64,000 bases of DNA from Elusimicrobiota bacterium (GCA_016194745.1 JACQBA010000018.1:90284-154283), one strand, 5' to 3'. Positions 24,588-33,772 are shown, numbered from the stretch's first letter. A program made the numbers and translations. Notes: a model not told the origin generated them from the sequence alone.

Positions 24588-26378
24588 TCACTCGGGGGGC
24601 CGAGGGACATCCGATGCGTTCGCGGCGCCGCCGACGGTCCTTTCGTAGTCCGCGCGCGCCCGCGCGAGCTCGGAGGCGTCGCCCAGCGCCTCGGCGATCT
24701 CCATGCGGCGCCGCGGCGGATAGGGATGGTGAGGGTCGAGCGACGAGGCTTGGTGCATCTCACGCAGCGCGAGCTCGAGCAGATCGCGGTCCTTGAAGCC
24801 CGAGGCGAAGAACGCCGCGGTACCGTAGAGCTCGTGCGACTGCGGGTTCCCGGGATGGCGCGCGGCCGCCGTCTCGGCGACGGTGAGCGCGCGCCGGGCG
24901 AGCTCCTCGCGTCGCGCGGGATCCGCCTCGGCCGCGCGAACGATCGACTCCGCCAGCTTGAGTTCCCACGGGAAGAACGCGGGCGCCAGCGCCGCGGCCG
25001 CTTCCGCCTTCGCGATCGCCTCGGTGTGCCGCCCGGCCTTGGCCAGGGCGTCGGCGGCATGGGCGTTCAGATTGGACCAGGCGAAGGCGCCGAAGACCGC
25101 GCACAGTGCGGCCGAGCCGATCTTGAACGCGGCAATCCGGGCCGGGACGGAGGCCCGCGGCGCGGCGCGCGCGAGATAGCCCGCGAGCCAGGCGGCGGCG
25201 ACGCAGGCCTCGGGCGGGACCGGGTTCGTCTTCGCCGCGAGGAAGGCGGCGGCCAGGGCTCCGGCCGCGGCGGCCCCCGCCTCGCGGTCCGGCCCCGCCG
25301 CGGCGCGGACGGCGGCGAAGGCGAGCGCCGCGGCGAGCCAGGCGTACGCCGCGAGTCCGATGGCTCCGAGCGTCGCGGCGGCTTGGAGCAGATCGTTGTG
25401 GGCGCTCGACTGTTCGATCCGGCCGGAGCGCTCGCTCTTCTTTCCATTCTCCCCCGCCGCGACGAGGTAGCGCTCCGATTTGAATTTCCGCAGCGACAGC
25501 ATGAACGTGTCGGGGCCCGACCCGAACACGGGCCGCGCGATCGCGGCGCGGGCGGCGGCGCGCCAAAGTTCGACGCGCATCGCGTCGCCGTAGCCGCGCC
25601 CGAGCCGGCTCCCGCCGACCGCGGCGGCGGCGCCGAGACCCAGGGCGGCCGCCGCGATCCACAAGCGCGGCTTGAGACGTCCCGAGACGAGGAGCCAGCA
25701 TGCCGCGCCGGCCGCGGCCGCGACGGCGGCGCCGCGCGAGCCGCTCGCCGCGAGCCCGGCCGCGCCCGCGGCCGAGGCGAGCCACGCCGCGGCGCTGCGG
25801 CGGGACACGGCGGCGCTAAGCGCGACCGGCAGCAGCGTCGCGGCGCATGCGCCGAAGAATGCCGGGTTGCCGGTGGTCGAGATCGCGCGGCCCGATGCGA
25901 GTCCGCCCGGGAGGATCTCGAGGAACTGTAAGACCGCGACGCAGCCCATGGCCGCGAGCGCGCCGACGAGCGCCCGCCGGCCGCTTTCAGCCAGCCTTTC
26001 GTCCATCGAGGAGCCGAGACGGAAGGCGCCGGCGTAGAGAAGGACCTGGAGTACGCCGTAGAAGGGCTGACGCGAGTCGCCGTAGAGCGACTGCGGGCGG
26101 TCGATCGAGATCCACGCGGAGACGAGGACCGAGCCGAGCAGGAGCGCCATCGGCGCGTCGGCGGTCGACCCGGCGTCGCGGCGGGCGCTCGCCCAGGTCC
26201 ACGCGAGCCCGAGGGACAGGAGGAACTCCTTGGCGGGCGCGAAGGGCAAGGCGAGCCAGGGCGAGAACGCGAGGAATCCCCCCGCGAAGGCTATCCAAAG
26301 CCCCGCGCTCGCGATCGGCGCGGCGGAGGGCGCGCAGAAGCCGAGGGGCTCTTGCTTCGACGAGGAGCGTTGGGCCAA
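24588..26378 (-). CDS. O-antigen ligase (Wzy/WaaL)-family membrane protein with C-terminal TPR-like region
   Basis: 596 aa from a TTG start at 26378, with a TACAAT -10 ending eight bases upstream. Ten or more Ala/Leu/Gly-rich helices span residues 20-415. The large periplasmic loop holds PVFGSGPDTFMLSLRKFKSE and SAHNDLLQAAATLGAIGLAAY, the Wzy_C signature with the conserved Arg/His seen in WaaL/PglL ligases. Residues 430-590 form helical repeats (HTEAIAKAEAAAALAP, NPQSHELYGTAAFFASG) like TPRs. The likely role is polymerising a polysaccharide or ligating it to lipid A or protein at the periplasmic face. Composition is extremely Ala-rich. It follows tRNA-Gly on the same strand. Confidence 0.82.
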   Translation of the reverse strand: MAQRSSSKQEPLGFCAPSAAPIASAGLWIAFAGGFLAFSPWLALPFAPAKEFLLSLGLAWTWASARRDAGSTADAPMALLLGSVLVSAWISIDRPQSLYGDSRQPFYGVLQVLLYAGAFRLGSSMDERLAESGRRALVGALAAMGCVAVLQFLEILPGGLASGRAISTTGNPAFFGACAATLLPVALSAAVSRRSAAAWLASAAGAAGLAASGSRGAAVAAAAGAACWLLVSGRLKPRLWIAAAALGLGAAAAVGGSRLGRGYGDAMRVELWRAAARAAIARPVFGSGPDTFMLSLRKFKSERYLVAAGENGKKSERSGRIEQSSAHNDLLQAAATLGAIGLAAYAWLAAALAFAAVRAAAGPDREAGAAAAGALAAAFLAAKTNPVPPEACVAAAWLAGYLARAAPRASVPARIAAFKIGSAALCAVFGAFAWSNLNAHAADALAKAGRHTEAIAKAEAAAALAPAFFPWELKLAESIVRAAEADPARREELARRALTVAETAAARHPGNPQSHELYGTAAFFASGFKDRDLLELALREMHQASSLDPHHPYPPRRRMEIAEALGDASELARARADYERTVGGAANASDVPRPPE

Positions 26379-26417
26379 GCGGCGCGATTGTAGCGGTTTT
26401 GGGACTTGAGAGGAAGG

Positions 26418-26491
26418 TGGAGCGGGCGATGGGAATCGAACCCACGTCCGAAGCTTGGGAAGCTTCTATTCTACCATTGAACTACGCCCGC
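26418..26491 (-). tRNA. tRNA-Gly (anticodon CCC)
   Basis: On the minus strand the cloverleaf has acceptor GCGGGCG/CGCCCGC, D-arm GTTC/GAAT, anticodon stem GAAGC/GCTTC with loop TTCCCAA (anticodon CCC, codon GGG), T-arm GTGGG-TTCGATT-CCCAT, discriminator T and an encoded CCA (26420-26418). All stems pair with at most one G-T. A near-consensus promoter lies 22 bases upstream. Confidence 0.95.
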
Positions 26492-26512
26492 GCCTGAGTT
26501 CGGCGACACTCA

Positions 26513-26541
26513 ATTTTATCCGGAAACCTCACGAGTGTCAA
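26513..26541 (-). promoter_or_regulatory. Strong sigma70-type promoter of tRNA-Gly
   Basis: On the minus strand, TTGACA (26541-26536), a 17-base spacer and TAAAAT (26518-26513). It is the best promoter match in the window and is correctly placed for the tRNA 5' end at 26491. Confidence 0.8.
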
Positions 26542-26622
26542 CCGATCTTCTCGATACTACTGCCAGGCGGCTCGGGACGCGCTGCGGTCGCGGAGCGGAA
26601 ACCTCCACCCGCAACGCGTCTT

Positions 26623-29094
26623 TCAAGGCGTCGGATCGGGATCCGGCACTCTCGCCCAGATCGGCTGAAAATCCGCGTTCGCGCGTCCGGCGTAACGGGC
26701 CCACCACGCCATGGCCCACGGGCTTCCGGCGATCCGGTTCGAGTACCCGGGGATGATCTGGCGGATCGTCGCCTGGATTTGATCGTGAGTCTGGCGCTGG
26801 GCGAAGGCGCGGATCATCGCGGGCGCCAGCAGATTGTTGTGGCGGCCTTCCCCCGCCGCAGTCAGGCCGAGGGTCCCGCACGTCGGGCAGTTCTTGATCA
26901 AGTATTCCGCCCACGCGGAAGACTCGCAGCCGAGGTCCATGAAGAAGCGTCCCTCCGGCATGCCCGCCTGGAGCTTCGCGTACTGCTGGCGCACCTCGTT
27001 GAATCGGGCTTCCTGCTGCTCGTGGGTCAGCCGCCGTCCTATTAGGGTGTTCGCTTGCCCATTCCAGGCATAATCCGCCACATGGCCGCGATAGAATAGC
27101 ACCGGGAAGGTCGAGTCCTTCATTCGCGCTTCCATCTCCCGCGTGAGGGCCGGTCCCGGCGCCCATCCCTTGGCGTCCGCGGGAAACACGTCGAGCTGGA
27201 GATGGACGGGCTGGCCGCCGGTCCTGACGTTGACGAACACGTGGCGGGTGAAGCCGTTCTCCGGGGTCGTCCGCGCGAGGCGATATCCTTCCCGCGCCGT
27301 CAATTGCGTCATGAAATCCTTTACGTGCGGGCCCTGGTCCACCATTAGCCCCGCGACTTTCAACGGTCCGGTCTGGGGCCACTTGGAGTAATACGCCGCG
27401 TTCGCGCGATTGCTGAGCCCCGTGATGATGTTCGGCTCGAGGACCGTCTGCGATATTTCCTGGACCCGCGTCTTGGTCGCCGGATCGAGGTCCTGCGGGT
27501 GCAAGGCGAGATAGAGCAGCGCCGCGGTGGGATCGAAGGTCCGGTCGCGGCCGCCCTCGATGCGCTTGAGCAGGTCCCGGCCGAACTCGGGGCCCCGAGC
27601 GGCCGTAAGCGCTTTCGCGAGGGTAAACGTTTCGTGCGGCTGGAGAGTGTTGGAGCGGTACGGGAACATGAGGGACGTGACCTTATGCACGAGGGCGGGA
27701 TCCTTGGCGAGCTCGCCGGCGAGGACGCCGTAGCGGTTGAGGCGCGCCACGAGCCGGAGCGACCCGACGCTGCAGTCTTCGTTCGCGACGCACAGGTACT
27801 CGGAGAGTCCCTTTCCTTTTGCCGCCTTCAGGAATTGCTGGAAGAGCTGGGCGCCCATGTCGCTGTGCAGGCCGTACTGCTCGTTCACCGGCCCGTTCGA
27901 CGAGGTCGCCGCGAACATGTTGATGATCGCCTGGGGGTTGTCGAGTTTGCTCAGAAACGCCGCGCGCTGGTCTGGAGACATGAGATTGAGGTGGCTCAGA
28001 TTGTTGATGAGCACCTTGTTCAGTTCCCAGTTCCCGGAGGCTCCCGGCGCCGTTGCGATGCGCTGCAGGAGTCCCGGCCCCTCGGCGATGTACGTCTTCC
28101 ACTTGTCGTCCTTGACGCTCAGCGTGCCGAGTATCGAACCCAGCGCCCGGGCCGAGATTTCCTTCGCCTGGCCGCTGGGGGCGTCCAAGTGCTTTAGGAA
28201 CGTGTCGGTCAGCGCCGGATCGTGGAGCTGGCTCAGCAGGAGGAGCGCTTTGTCGCGAGTCGACTCGTCCTCGAACGAGGACATGGTGAGCAGATGCTGC
28301 TTGATCCTGGCCAGATCTTCCGGCTTCTTGGATTTGAGCCAGTGTCCGATCGAGTCCGTGCTGAGTTCGAAGGGGCTGGATTCGGGACTGACGACGGCGG
28401 CCGTGAGCATGCCAAAGCTCGGCGCAGGAGGTTCGTGGGTCTTTAAGCCAGGCTCGTGCGCGCGGTTGTCCTCGTGCGCGAAAAAGGACGATATCGGGCT
28501 GCCGTTTCCATGCCAATAGTTGTCGATCTGCCTCAGCCGGGGAAGGTCGTCCGGCGCCACCGGCCGGACGCCGTGGACGGCGCTGTTCTCGAAATGGTGG
28601 GAGAGTTCGTCGAGGGCGCTGCGGTTGTCCTTGATGCGGCCGACGAAGTTCAGGATCCGCCCGAAGTTCTCCTTGTCCTTGAACTGCTCGATCAGCCGCG
28701 GATGGTTCTGAAGGATCGCGGAGACAAAGCGCAGCTGCTGCTCGTCGAGGTCCTTGATCTGATCGCCGGCTTCCGGCAGGGTCTTGGCCAGGTTCTCGAC
28801 CAGCTCGCGGCGGTGGGCGTCCTTATGCCTGCCCGCGATCGTCTTCTCGATCGCGGCGCGCAGCTGATCGGGCGTGATTTTCGTCGTGTCGTTCGCGTCG
28901 ATCCGCTGGTATTCCTTGGCCTTCGCGTCCCACTTTAATCCCTCGCCGCTTAGGTCCGGCGGGTCCTTCAGATGGTAGCGATTGAGGATGAGGGAATGTT
29001 CCTCGTTGGCGGGCTCGGCGGCAAACGCGGGCCCCGACAGGGCTCCCGCCCAGGTCATCAACGCCAAGAAAACCGCCCCACCTCTCTTGGTCAC
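26623..29094 (-). CDS. Large exported protein with helical repeats and a possible caspase-like (clan CD) C-terminal domain
   Basis: 823 aa. Residues 1-25 are a signal peptide (MTKRGGAVFLALMTWAGALS). Residues 60-550 are mostly helical with HEAT-like segments (DKALLLLSQLHDPALTDTFL). The C-terminal 250 residues are alpha/beta. They contain FPVLFYRGHVADYAW with H671 after a hydrophobic strand, and GRFFMDLGCESSAWAEYL with C723 after a second one, 52 residues apart. A His after a hydrophobic block plus Gly, and a Cys after a hydrophobic block, is the clan CD cysteine-peptidase layout (caspases, gingipains, clostripain). I recognise no named family; the peptidase idea is inference. It is followed by folE and aquaporin genes on its upstream side, apparently in separate units. 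Confidence 0.6.
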   Translation of the reverse strand: MTKRGGAVFLALMTWAGALSGPAFAAEPANEEHSLILNRYHLKDPPDLSGEGLKWDAKAKEYQRIDANDTTKITPDQLRAAIEKTIAGRHKDAHRRELVENLAKTLPEAGDQIKDLDEQQLRFVSAILQNHPRLIEQFKDKENFGRILNFVGRIKDNRSALDELSHHFENSAVHGVRPVAPDDLPRLRQIDNYWHGNGSPISSFFAHEDNRAHEPGLKTHEPPAPSFGMLTAAVVSPESSPFELSTDSIGHWLKSKKPEDLARIKQHLLTMSSFEDESTRDKALLLLSQLHDPALTDTFLKHLDAPSGQAKEISARALGSILGTLSVKDDKWKTYIAEGPGLLQRIATAPGASGNWELNKVLINNLSHLNLMSPDQRAAFLSKLDNPQAIINMFAATSSNGPVNEQYGLHSDMGAQLFQQFLKAAKGKGLSEYLCVANEDCSVGSLRLVARLNRYGVLAGELAKDPALVHKVTSLMFPYRSNTLQPHETFTLAKALTAARGPEFGRDLLKRIEGGRDRTFDPTAALLYLALHPQDLDPATKTRVQEISQTVLEPNIITGLSNRANAAYYSKWPQTGPLKVAGLMVDQGPHVKDFMTQLTAREGYRLARTTPENGFTRHVFVNVRTGGQPVHLQLDVFPADAKGWAPGPALTREMEARMKDSTFPVLFYRGHVADYAWNGQANTLIGRRLTHEQQEARFNEVRQQYAKLQAGMPEGRFFMDLGCESSAWAEYLIKNCPTCGTLGLTAAGEGRHNNLLAPAMIRAFAQRQTHDQIQATIRQIIPGYSNRIAGSPWAMAWWARYAGRANADFQPIWARVPDPDPTP

Positions 29095-29188
29095 CTTGGG
29101 AAAAGAGTATCCCGGAGGGCATGCAACAAGGAGGGTCCCTAGTCCTATGTCGTAGTGGGCCTAAGGACCCAGAGTCGGTCGGCGGCGC

Positions 29189-29782
29189 CTACGACGACTT
29201 GAGGAGGCTCAGGAATTCGCCGCGGGTGCGCGGGTCCTCGCGGAAGATGCCGAGCATCGCGCTCGTGACCGTGGGTGAGAGCTGGCTGCGGGCGCCGCGC
29301 ATCTCCATGCACAAGTGACGGGCCTCCAGGATGACGCCGACGCCGCGGGGGTTGAGGCGCTCCATTAGCATCTCGGCGATTTGGCTCGTCATGCGCTCCT
29401 GCACCTGCAGGCGTTTGGCGAAGACTTGGACCAGACGCGGGATCTTCGACAGGCCGATGACGTGCCGGTCGGGGATGTAGGCCACGTGCGCCTTGCCGAA
29501 GAACGGAAGCATATGGTGTTCGCACAGGGAATAGAAGGCGATGTCCTTGACGAGGACCATCTCCGAGTAGTCGACCGTGAAGAGCGCGTTGTTGATCAAC
29601 TTGTCGACGTCGACCGAGTAGCCGGACGTCAGGTCGCGCAGGGACCGCGCGACGCGGTCCGGCGTGCGCACGAGACCCTCGCGCGCCGGATCCTCGCCGA
29701 CCAGGCGCAGGATCTCCGTCACGATCTCGGGCAGGTCGCGGCCGCCGCGCTTACTTTTTCTTTTCGGGGTGGAGGAGTTCAT
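29189..29782 (-). CDS. folE: GTP cyclohydrolase I
   Basis: 197 aa, standard length. Zinc and active-site motifs are SLCEHHMLPFFGKAHVAYIP (Cys and two His near 86-90), VIGLSKIPRLVQVFAKRLQVQE (about 108-130) and HLCMEMRGARS with the second zinc Cys (about 157). It converts GTP to 7,8-dihydroneopterin triphosphate, the first step to tetrahydrofolate or to queuosine/biopterin-type products. Its ATG lies inside the last 32 bases of the aquaporin gene in another frame, an unusually long overlap that still implies co-transcription. No other folate gene is nearby. No obvious terminator is seen after its stop. Confidence 0.97.
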   Translation of the reverse strand: MNSSTPKRKSKRGGRDLPEIVTEILRLVGEDPAREGLVRTPDRVARSLRDLTSGYSVDVDKLINNALFTVDYSEMVLVKDIAFYSLCEHHMLPFFGKAHVAYIPDRHVIGLSKIPRLVQVFAKRLQVQERMTSQIAEMLMERLNPRGVGVILEARHLCMEMRGARSQLSPTVTSAMLGIFREDPRTRGEFLSLLKSS

Positions 29783-30437
29783 AGAACCAATAGGCGGTGA
29801 TGCCGCCGGCGAGCGGCCCGATCCAATAGACGAAGCCGTTCGCCCAATATCCCGTCACGACCGAGGGGCCGAAGGCCCTCGCCGGGTTGAGCGCGGCGCC
29901 CGTGAGCGGGCCCGTCGCCAAGATCGCCGCGGTCCAAGTGATCCCGATGCTCAGCGCGCTCAAGATGCCGCCGCCGCGCATGGCCCCGGCCGCCGCGTAG
30001 GACGTCGCCAGGAAGAACGTGCCGACCGCTTCGATCAGCGTCCCCGCCTTGTATCCGACGCTGCCCGCTAGGAACATGCCGCCGAGATAAGGCGCCGACT
30101 CGAGAAGCTGGGGCTGCGAGTGCAGCACCGCCTGCAGGCAGAGGGCCGACAGCGCCGAGCCGAGCAACTGCGACACGAGATAGAACACCGCCTTGATCGC
30201 GTCGAGCCGGCCGAGCGAGAATTGAGCGACCGTGATGACGGGGTTGAAGTGGCCCCCGGAGACCGCCCCGAGGGATTGGATGACGGAGGCGAGGATCAGG
30301 CCCGACGCGAGGGCCGTGCCGGTGGGGCCGATGCGTCCTCCGGTCAGCGCGTCCGCGCATGCGGCGCCCGCGCCGATGAACACAAGCGCGAACGTGCCGA
30401 TGAGCTCCGCGGCGAACGCCCTCAGATTGCCCGCCAT
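29751..30437 (-). CDS. Aquaporin / MIP-family channel
   Basis: 228 aa with six hydrophobic helices. The two pore half-helices carry SGGHFNPVITVAQ (about 60-72) and TGAALNPARAFGPSV (about 180-194). Thus the first NPA is Asn-Pro-Val and the second is canonical Asn-Pro-Ala-Arg. The N-terminal AAELIGTFALVFIGAGAA is typical of the family. The NPV variant and small residues nearby leave open whether the pore is for water, glycerol or another small neutral solute. The gene overlaps folE by 32 bases. Its start has only a weak ribosome-binding site. Confidence 0.92.
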   Translation of the reverse strand: MAGNLRAFAAELIGTFALVFIGAGAACADALTGGRIGPTGTALASGLILASVIQSLGAVSGGHFNPVITVAQFSLGRLDAIKAVFYLVSQLLGSALSALCLQAVLHSQPQLLESAPYLGGMFLAGSVGYKAGTLIEAVGTFFLATSYAAAGAMRGGGILSALSIGITWTAAILATGPLTGAALNPARAFGPSVVTGYWANGFVYWIGPLAGGITAYWFYELLHPEKKK

Positions 30438-30488
30438 GATCGATCGTGAGGATGATAGCTTATCGGCCCGCGTTCCGGGAAGGCGGCG

Positions 30489-32702
30489 CTAGCGCGGGAG
30501 CGCCGCGGGGCTCGCCGGCCGGAAGAGGGATGTCCCCGCCGCCGCCGCGGGCAGCAGGACGAGGAACGGGACCAACGGAGGGAAGACCGCGGCCAAGGTC
30601 ACCGACGCGTCCCACGCGTAGTGGGAGGCGACCGCCGTGGTGAAGCCGTACGACTTATGAAGATGCGAGGCGGCCATCCCGAACACCCACTTGACCAGGA
30701 GATTGACCGGGTCGGCGCCTTGGGTCGGGATATGTCCCGCCGCGAACGCGGCCGATCCGAGCGCGGCCGCGTACAGCGCCGACGCCTGGGGACTCATGCC
30801 CAAAGACAGGAGCTTTCGCTCGATCCACGCGTTCACTCCTCCGCGAAAGACGGCTTCCTCTCCGGCGGCCACGACCGGGAGCTCGATGAACAGCGAGAAG
30901 GCGGCGCCTCCGAGCGTGAGACTCGATGGAAAGAGGTACGCCGACACCACGCCCCCCGCCTGCCACGCCGCCGCGAGAAAGAGCCCGTTGTAGATCGACG
31001 TGAAGGCGACGACCGTGGTCGCCGCGCGCGCCCAGTCCCCCTCCGCGGCCGGGGCGCGGCGGAAGGACGGCCGAAACGCGCGGGCCCACCGGGAGGCGGC
31101 GCGCTGCGCGGCGGCCTCCTCCTCCTTCGCGGCGGCGCGGGCCTGCGCCATGGCCGCCGCGTGGACCTCGGCTTGTCCCGGCACGAGCGACGCCAAGGCC
31201 GCCTCGAGGTCGCGGAGCGCGTAGGACTCCGCGAACAGCGCCCTTCGAACCGCGTCGTCCAAGGCCTCCTTTCTGCGGCGCGCGCGGGGACTGGAGGTAG
31301 CCGCGTCCGCCAGCGCGCGAAGGAACGCCCACCGGACTCCGAGGGACTCCTTGAGGACGGAATCGTCGCCGTCGGAGACGAGCCGCTTGAGCGGCTCCTC
31401 GCCGACCGCCGCGATGACGTAGTCGGCCAGAGCGGCGCCGGCCGCGTCATAGTCCCGCGGCAGCGCACCCAGGCCCAAGGCGCCCTGCGCGGGCACCAGG
31501 CGCTGCAGCGCGCGCTTGTGCGCGTAGCCGGTCGACAACAGCCGGTCGACGGGTCTGCGGCCTCCCTCGACGTCGGAGGCGGAGACGCCCGCGTGGAGGA
31601 TGGCCGCGGCGAGTTCAGCCTGGCTCTGCTCCGCGCTGGGGACGGCCACGATGAGCAGCGTGAGACTTCCCGCGGGATCGCTCACCCGTATCTTCGCGCC
31701 CGGACGGCCCTCGTCGATCTTGAGCAGCCTCAGCAGTTCGGGCTGACGGTCGCGGGCGATCACGAACGTGGCGGCTTCCGGAATCCGGAGGTCGGCGTTG
31801 AGCTCGGCGAGCTGGCTCGTCAGGAAAGCGACGCGCGCCGAGTGGATCGACAGAGCGCGAAGGAATTCAGCCGCGCCGGCCGCGTCGGACGCGCCGAAGG
31901 CCGAGGCGGGAATTTCCTCGGCGCCGGACAGCGCCTCGACTAAGGCCGCGTAGGTCACGCTGAGACTCGGAGCGCGGCGCGCGGGCCGCAGGGCCGCGGC
32001 GGCGCGGGCCTTCCCTCCATCCGAGGCTGCGCCCGCGAAGACGGCGGTCCCCGCAGAGGGGCTCGTCCGGGGCGCCCCGTCGCGGAAGGGGCCCAGGAAC
32101 AGCCGGTCGAGCTCGAGCTGCGTCTCGACGCCCCCGGCGGCGTCGAGCCGCGCGGCGCGCGCTTCCAGCCGCTGCAGCATCGGCGCCGTACCCCCGCCGG
32201 CATAGAAGCGCGCCGCCGCATCCCGAAGCCGCGCCGCGACGGCCGCGCCGATCGCGGGATGCACGCCGGAGAGGCCGACCGCGAGGGCGGGGATCTTCTC
32301 CGGAGATTGGAGCGCCCGAAAGATCGTCCTCGCCGAGACCGCCTCCGGGGACGAGGGATTGGCCGTCGCTTGCGGAGACGAGAGGAGTCGTCCCAAGGCG
32401 CGCACGGTCGAGTCCGGCGATAAGGACCGCCCGCTCGCCGACAGCGCGGGCGCCACGCGCTCGAGCTGCGCCGAGATCGACTCGAGGACGAGAAAGCCGG
32501 GGTTATTGAAGCTGAGGGGCTCGCCGGGGCTTCCCGAGAACGGCTTGATGCCGAAGGCCCCGACGCCCGGCGCGCCGTTCGAGCCGAGGCCCGCCTGCGG
32601 AGCCGGAACGTCGAACGCTTGGCTGAACGCCGACGGAACGCTCCGGCCCGGCGACGCGGCAACCATCGCCGCGGACAACAGCACGGCCATCGCCCGTTTC
32701 AT
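30489..32702 (-). CDS. Exported CPBP-family intramembrane metalloprotease with long N-terminal region
   Basis: 737 aa. A signal-peptide-like N-terminus (MKRAMAVLLSAAMVAASPG) is followed by about 520 residues of Ala/Arg/Leu-rich, probably helical sequence with no family I recognise. The last 180 residues are a CPBP/Rce1-type membrane domain: VAAGEEAVFRGGVNAW (the EExxxR motif, near 612), AFAAGHIPTQ (FxxxH-type motif) and ASHYAWDAS (HxxxD/N). These supply the catalytic Glu and metal-binding His of ABI/CPBP glutamic-type proteases. Ordinary CPBP proteins are 200-300 residues, so the N-terminal extension is the odd part. GGGGGG-like bases before ATG 32702 may act as ribosome-binding site. Confidence 0.8.
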   Translation of the reverse strand: MKRAMAVLLSAAMVAASPGRSVPSAFSQAFDVPAPQAGLGSNGAPGVGAFGIKPFSGSPGEPLSFNNPGFLVLESISAQLERVAPALSASGRSLSPDSTVRALGRLLSSPQATANPSSPEAVSARTIFRALQSPEKIPALAVGLSGVHPAIGAAVAARLRDAAARFYAGGGTAPMLQRLEARAARLDAAGGVETQLELDRLFLGPFRDGAPRTSPSAGTAVFAGAASDGGKARAAAALRPARRAPSLSVTYAALVEALSGAEEIPASAFGASDAAGAAEFLRALSIHSARVAFLTSQLAELNADLRIPEAATFVIARDRQPELLRLLKIDEGRPGAKIRVSDPAGSLTLLIVAVPSAEQSQAELAAAILHAGVSASDVEGGRRPVDRLLSTGYAHKRALQRLVPAQGALGLGALPRDYDAAGAALADYVIAAVGEEPLKRLVSDGDDSVLKESLGVRWAFLRALADAATSSPRARRRKEALDDAVRRALFAESYALRDLEAALASLVPGQAEVHAAAMAQARAAAKEEEAAAQRAASRWARAFRPSFRRAPAAEGDWARAATTVVAFTSIYNGLFLAAAWQAGGVVSAYLFPSSLTLGGAAFSLFIELPVVAAGEEAVFRGGVNAWIERKLLSLGMSPQASALYAAALGSAAFAAGHIPTQGADPVNLLVKWVFGMAASHLHKSYGFTTAVASHYAWDASVTLAAVFPPLVPFLVLLPAAAAGTSLFRPASPAALPR

Positions 32703-32791
32703 GCGCCCCCCTGCAGATAGTATGAGCGGGGCGAGAAAAACGCCTAGGGCCGAGCGGCTTTAGCCATCTTGGGTCGCAGGTCCCAGAATCT

Positions 32792-33772
32792 TCAACGCTT
32801 GAGCTTCGTCATGTCGAACAGCTGCGTGGCTTGCCCGCCCAGGAACCCTTCGAAGCGCTTCATCGCTCCCGTGTCCGGGTCCGCGACCTCTCCGCGCTCG
32901 GCGATCTCGAAATACGCGTACGTCCACGGCATGCGCGTCGACTTCGTCCCGTCCTTGACGGCGATGGGAATGATCACCGCTTCGGTCGCGGATTGGCGCA
33001 GCTTCGAGCCGCGCTCTCCTTCGATCTCGACCTTCATCGGGACGCCCGCGTCCCGCAGGGCGTTCACCGTCTTCTCGATGTCGTCGAGCTCGGGGACTCC
33101 GTGCGAGTTGATCGACGCCGTGAAATGGTTGACGTCGTAGCCGTGGACGAGCACCCAGGCGGCGAACTGGCTCTCCTTGTCGAGAGCGAGGACGTCCTTC
33201 CTCTGGGGCTGCTTCCACGGAAGCTGGCTGAAGAAATGAACGAGGGTCTTGAGCAGCGCCGCGCGCTTGGCGGCCGGCAGCGAGCCGACCGAGCGCAGAT
33301 CGGCGAGGGTCGCGTCGGACGGCGCCGCGCGGTGGGTCTTGAGGCTTCGGAGGATCGCTTTGCGCGCCTCGGGCGGGAGCTCCCAGGTCTTGAGCTCCGA
33401 GATGAAGAGCTTCGGAAATCGCGCATTGGGGTGCTGGTAGTGGATGGAGCTGAGGTGCTTGTCGGGAAAGGAGTAGCACGCGGCGCCGACGTATCCCAGC
33501 GCTTCGAACACTCTCGAGATCGAGTGGATCCCGGTCTTCGGGCTCTCGCAAGCGAAGGTGCGGAAGGCTATGTGGTCGTTGACGAAGGTAGCCCCCGCAC
33601 CCAGCACGAGCTTCTCGTAGGTCTGTACGTAGGAGACGCGACCTCGGTAGCGCAGCCAGAGGTCGTCGAAGAGGTCCAGGGCGAAGCGCTCGCGGGCGTC
33701 CGTCGTTTCGACCGGTCGGTGAGGGGCGGCGAGGCCTTTTTCCGGCGCGTCGGCGGCGAGGGCGGTCGGCAT
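32792..33772 (-). CDS. DUF1338-family 2-oxoadipate dioxygenase/decarboxylase-like enzyme
   Basis: 326 aa from ATG 33772 with GGAGG six bases upstream. Conserved blocks are FVNDHIAFRTF (H67, R71), HGYDVNHFTASIN (H216) and WTYAYFEIAERG (E289). This His/His/Glu set with an Arg four residues after the first His matches, as I recall it, the Fe(II) site and substrate Arg of HglS/YdcJ, the 2-oxoadipate dioxygenase that makes D-2-hydroxyglutarate with loss of CO2 in lysine catabolism. It is shorter than the roughly 460-residue Pseudomonas enzyme. It is divergent from the 2-aminomuconate semialdehyde dehydrogenase gene across 81 bases, so a role in tryptophan catabolism is likely. The family is clear; the substrate is inference. 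Confidence 0.8.
   Translation of the reverse strand: MPTALAADAPEKGLAAPHRPVETTDARERFALDLFDDLWLRYRGRVSYVQTYEKLVLGAGATFVNDHIAFRTFACESPKTGIHSISRVFEALGYVGAACYSFPDKHLSSIHYQHPNARFPKLFISELKTWELPPEARKAILRSLKTHRAAPSDATLADLRSVGSLPAAKRAALLKTLVHFFSQLPWKQPQRKDVLALDKESQFAAWVLVHGYDVNHFTASINSHGVPELDDIEKTVNALRDAGVPMKVEIEGERGSKLRQSATEAVIIPIAVKDGTKSTRMPWTYAYFEIAERGEVADPDTGAMKRFEGFLGGQATQLFDMTKLKR

Noticed and set aside
29110..29160. Inverted repeat GGGTCC...GGACCC between folE and the large exported protein gene
   Set aside because: Only six pairs around a long loop, and no T-run on either strand; not called as a terminator.
32792..33772. First thought to be 4-hydroxyphenylpyruvate dioxygenase or another VOC enzyme
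   Set aside because: The His/Arg pattern HIAFRTF and overall blocks fit DUF1338/HglS rather than HPPD; HPPD C-terminal motifs are absent.
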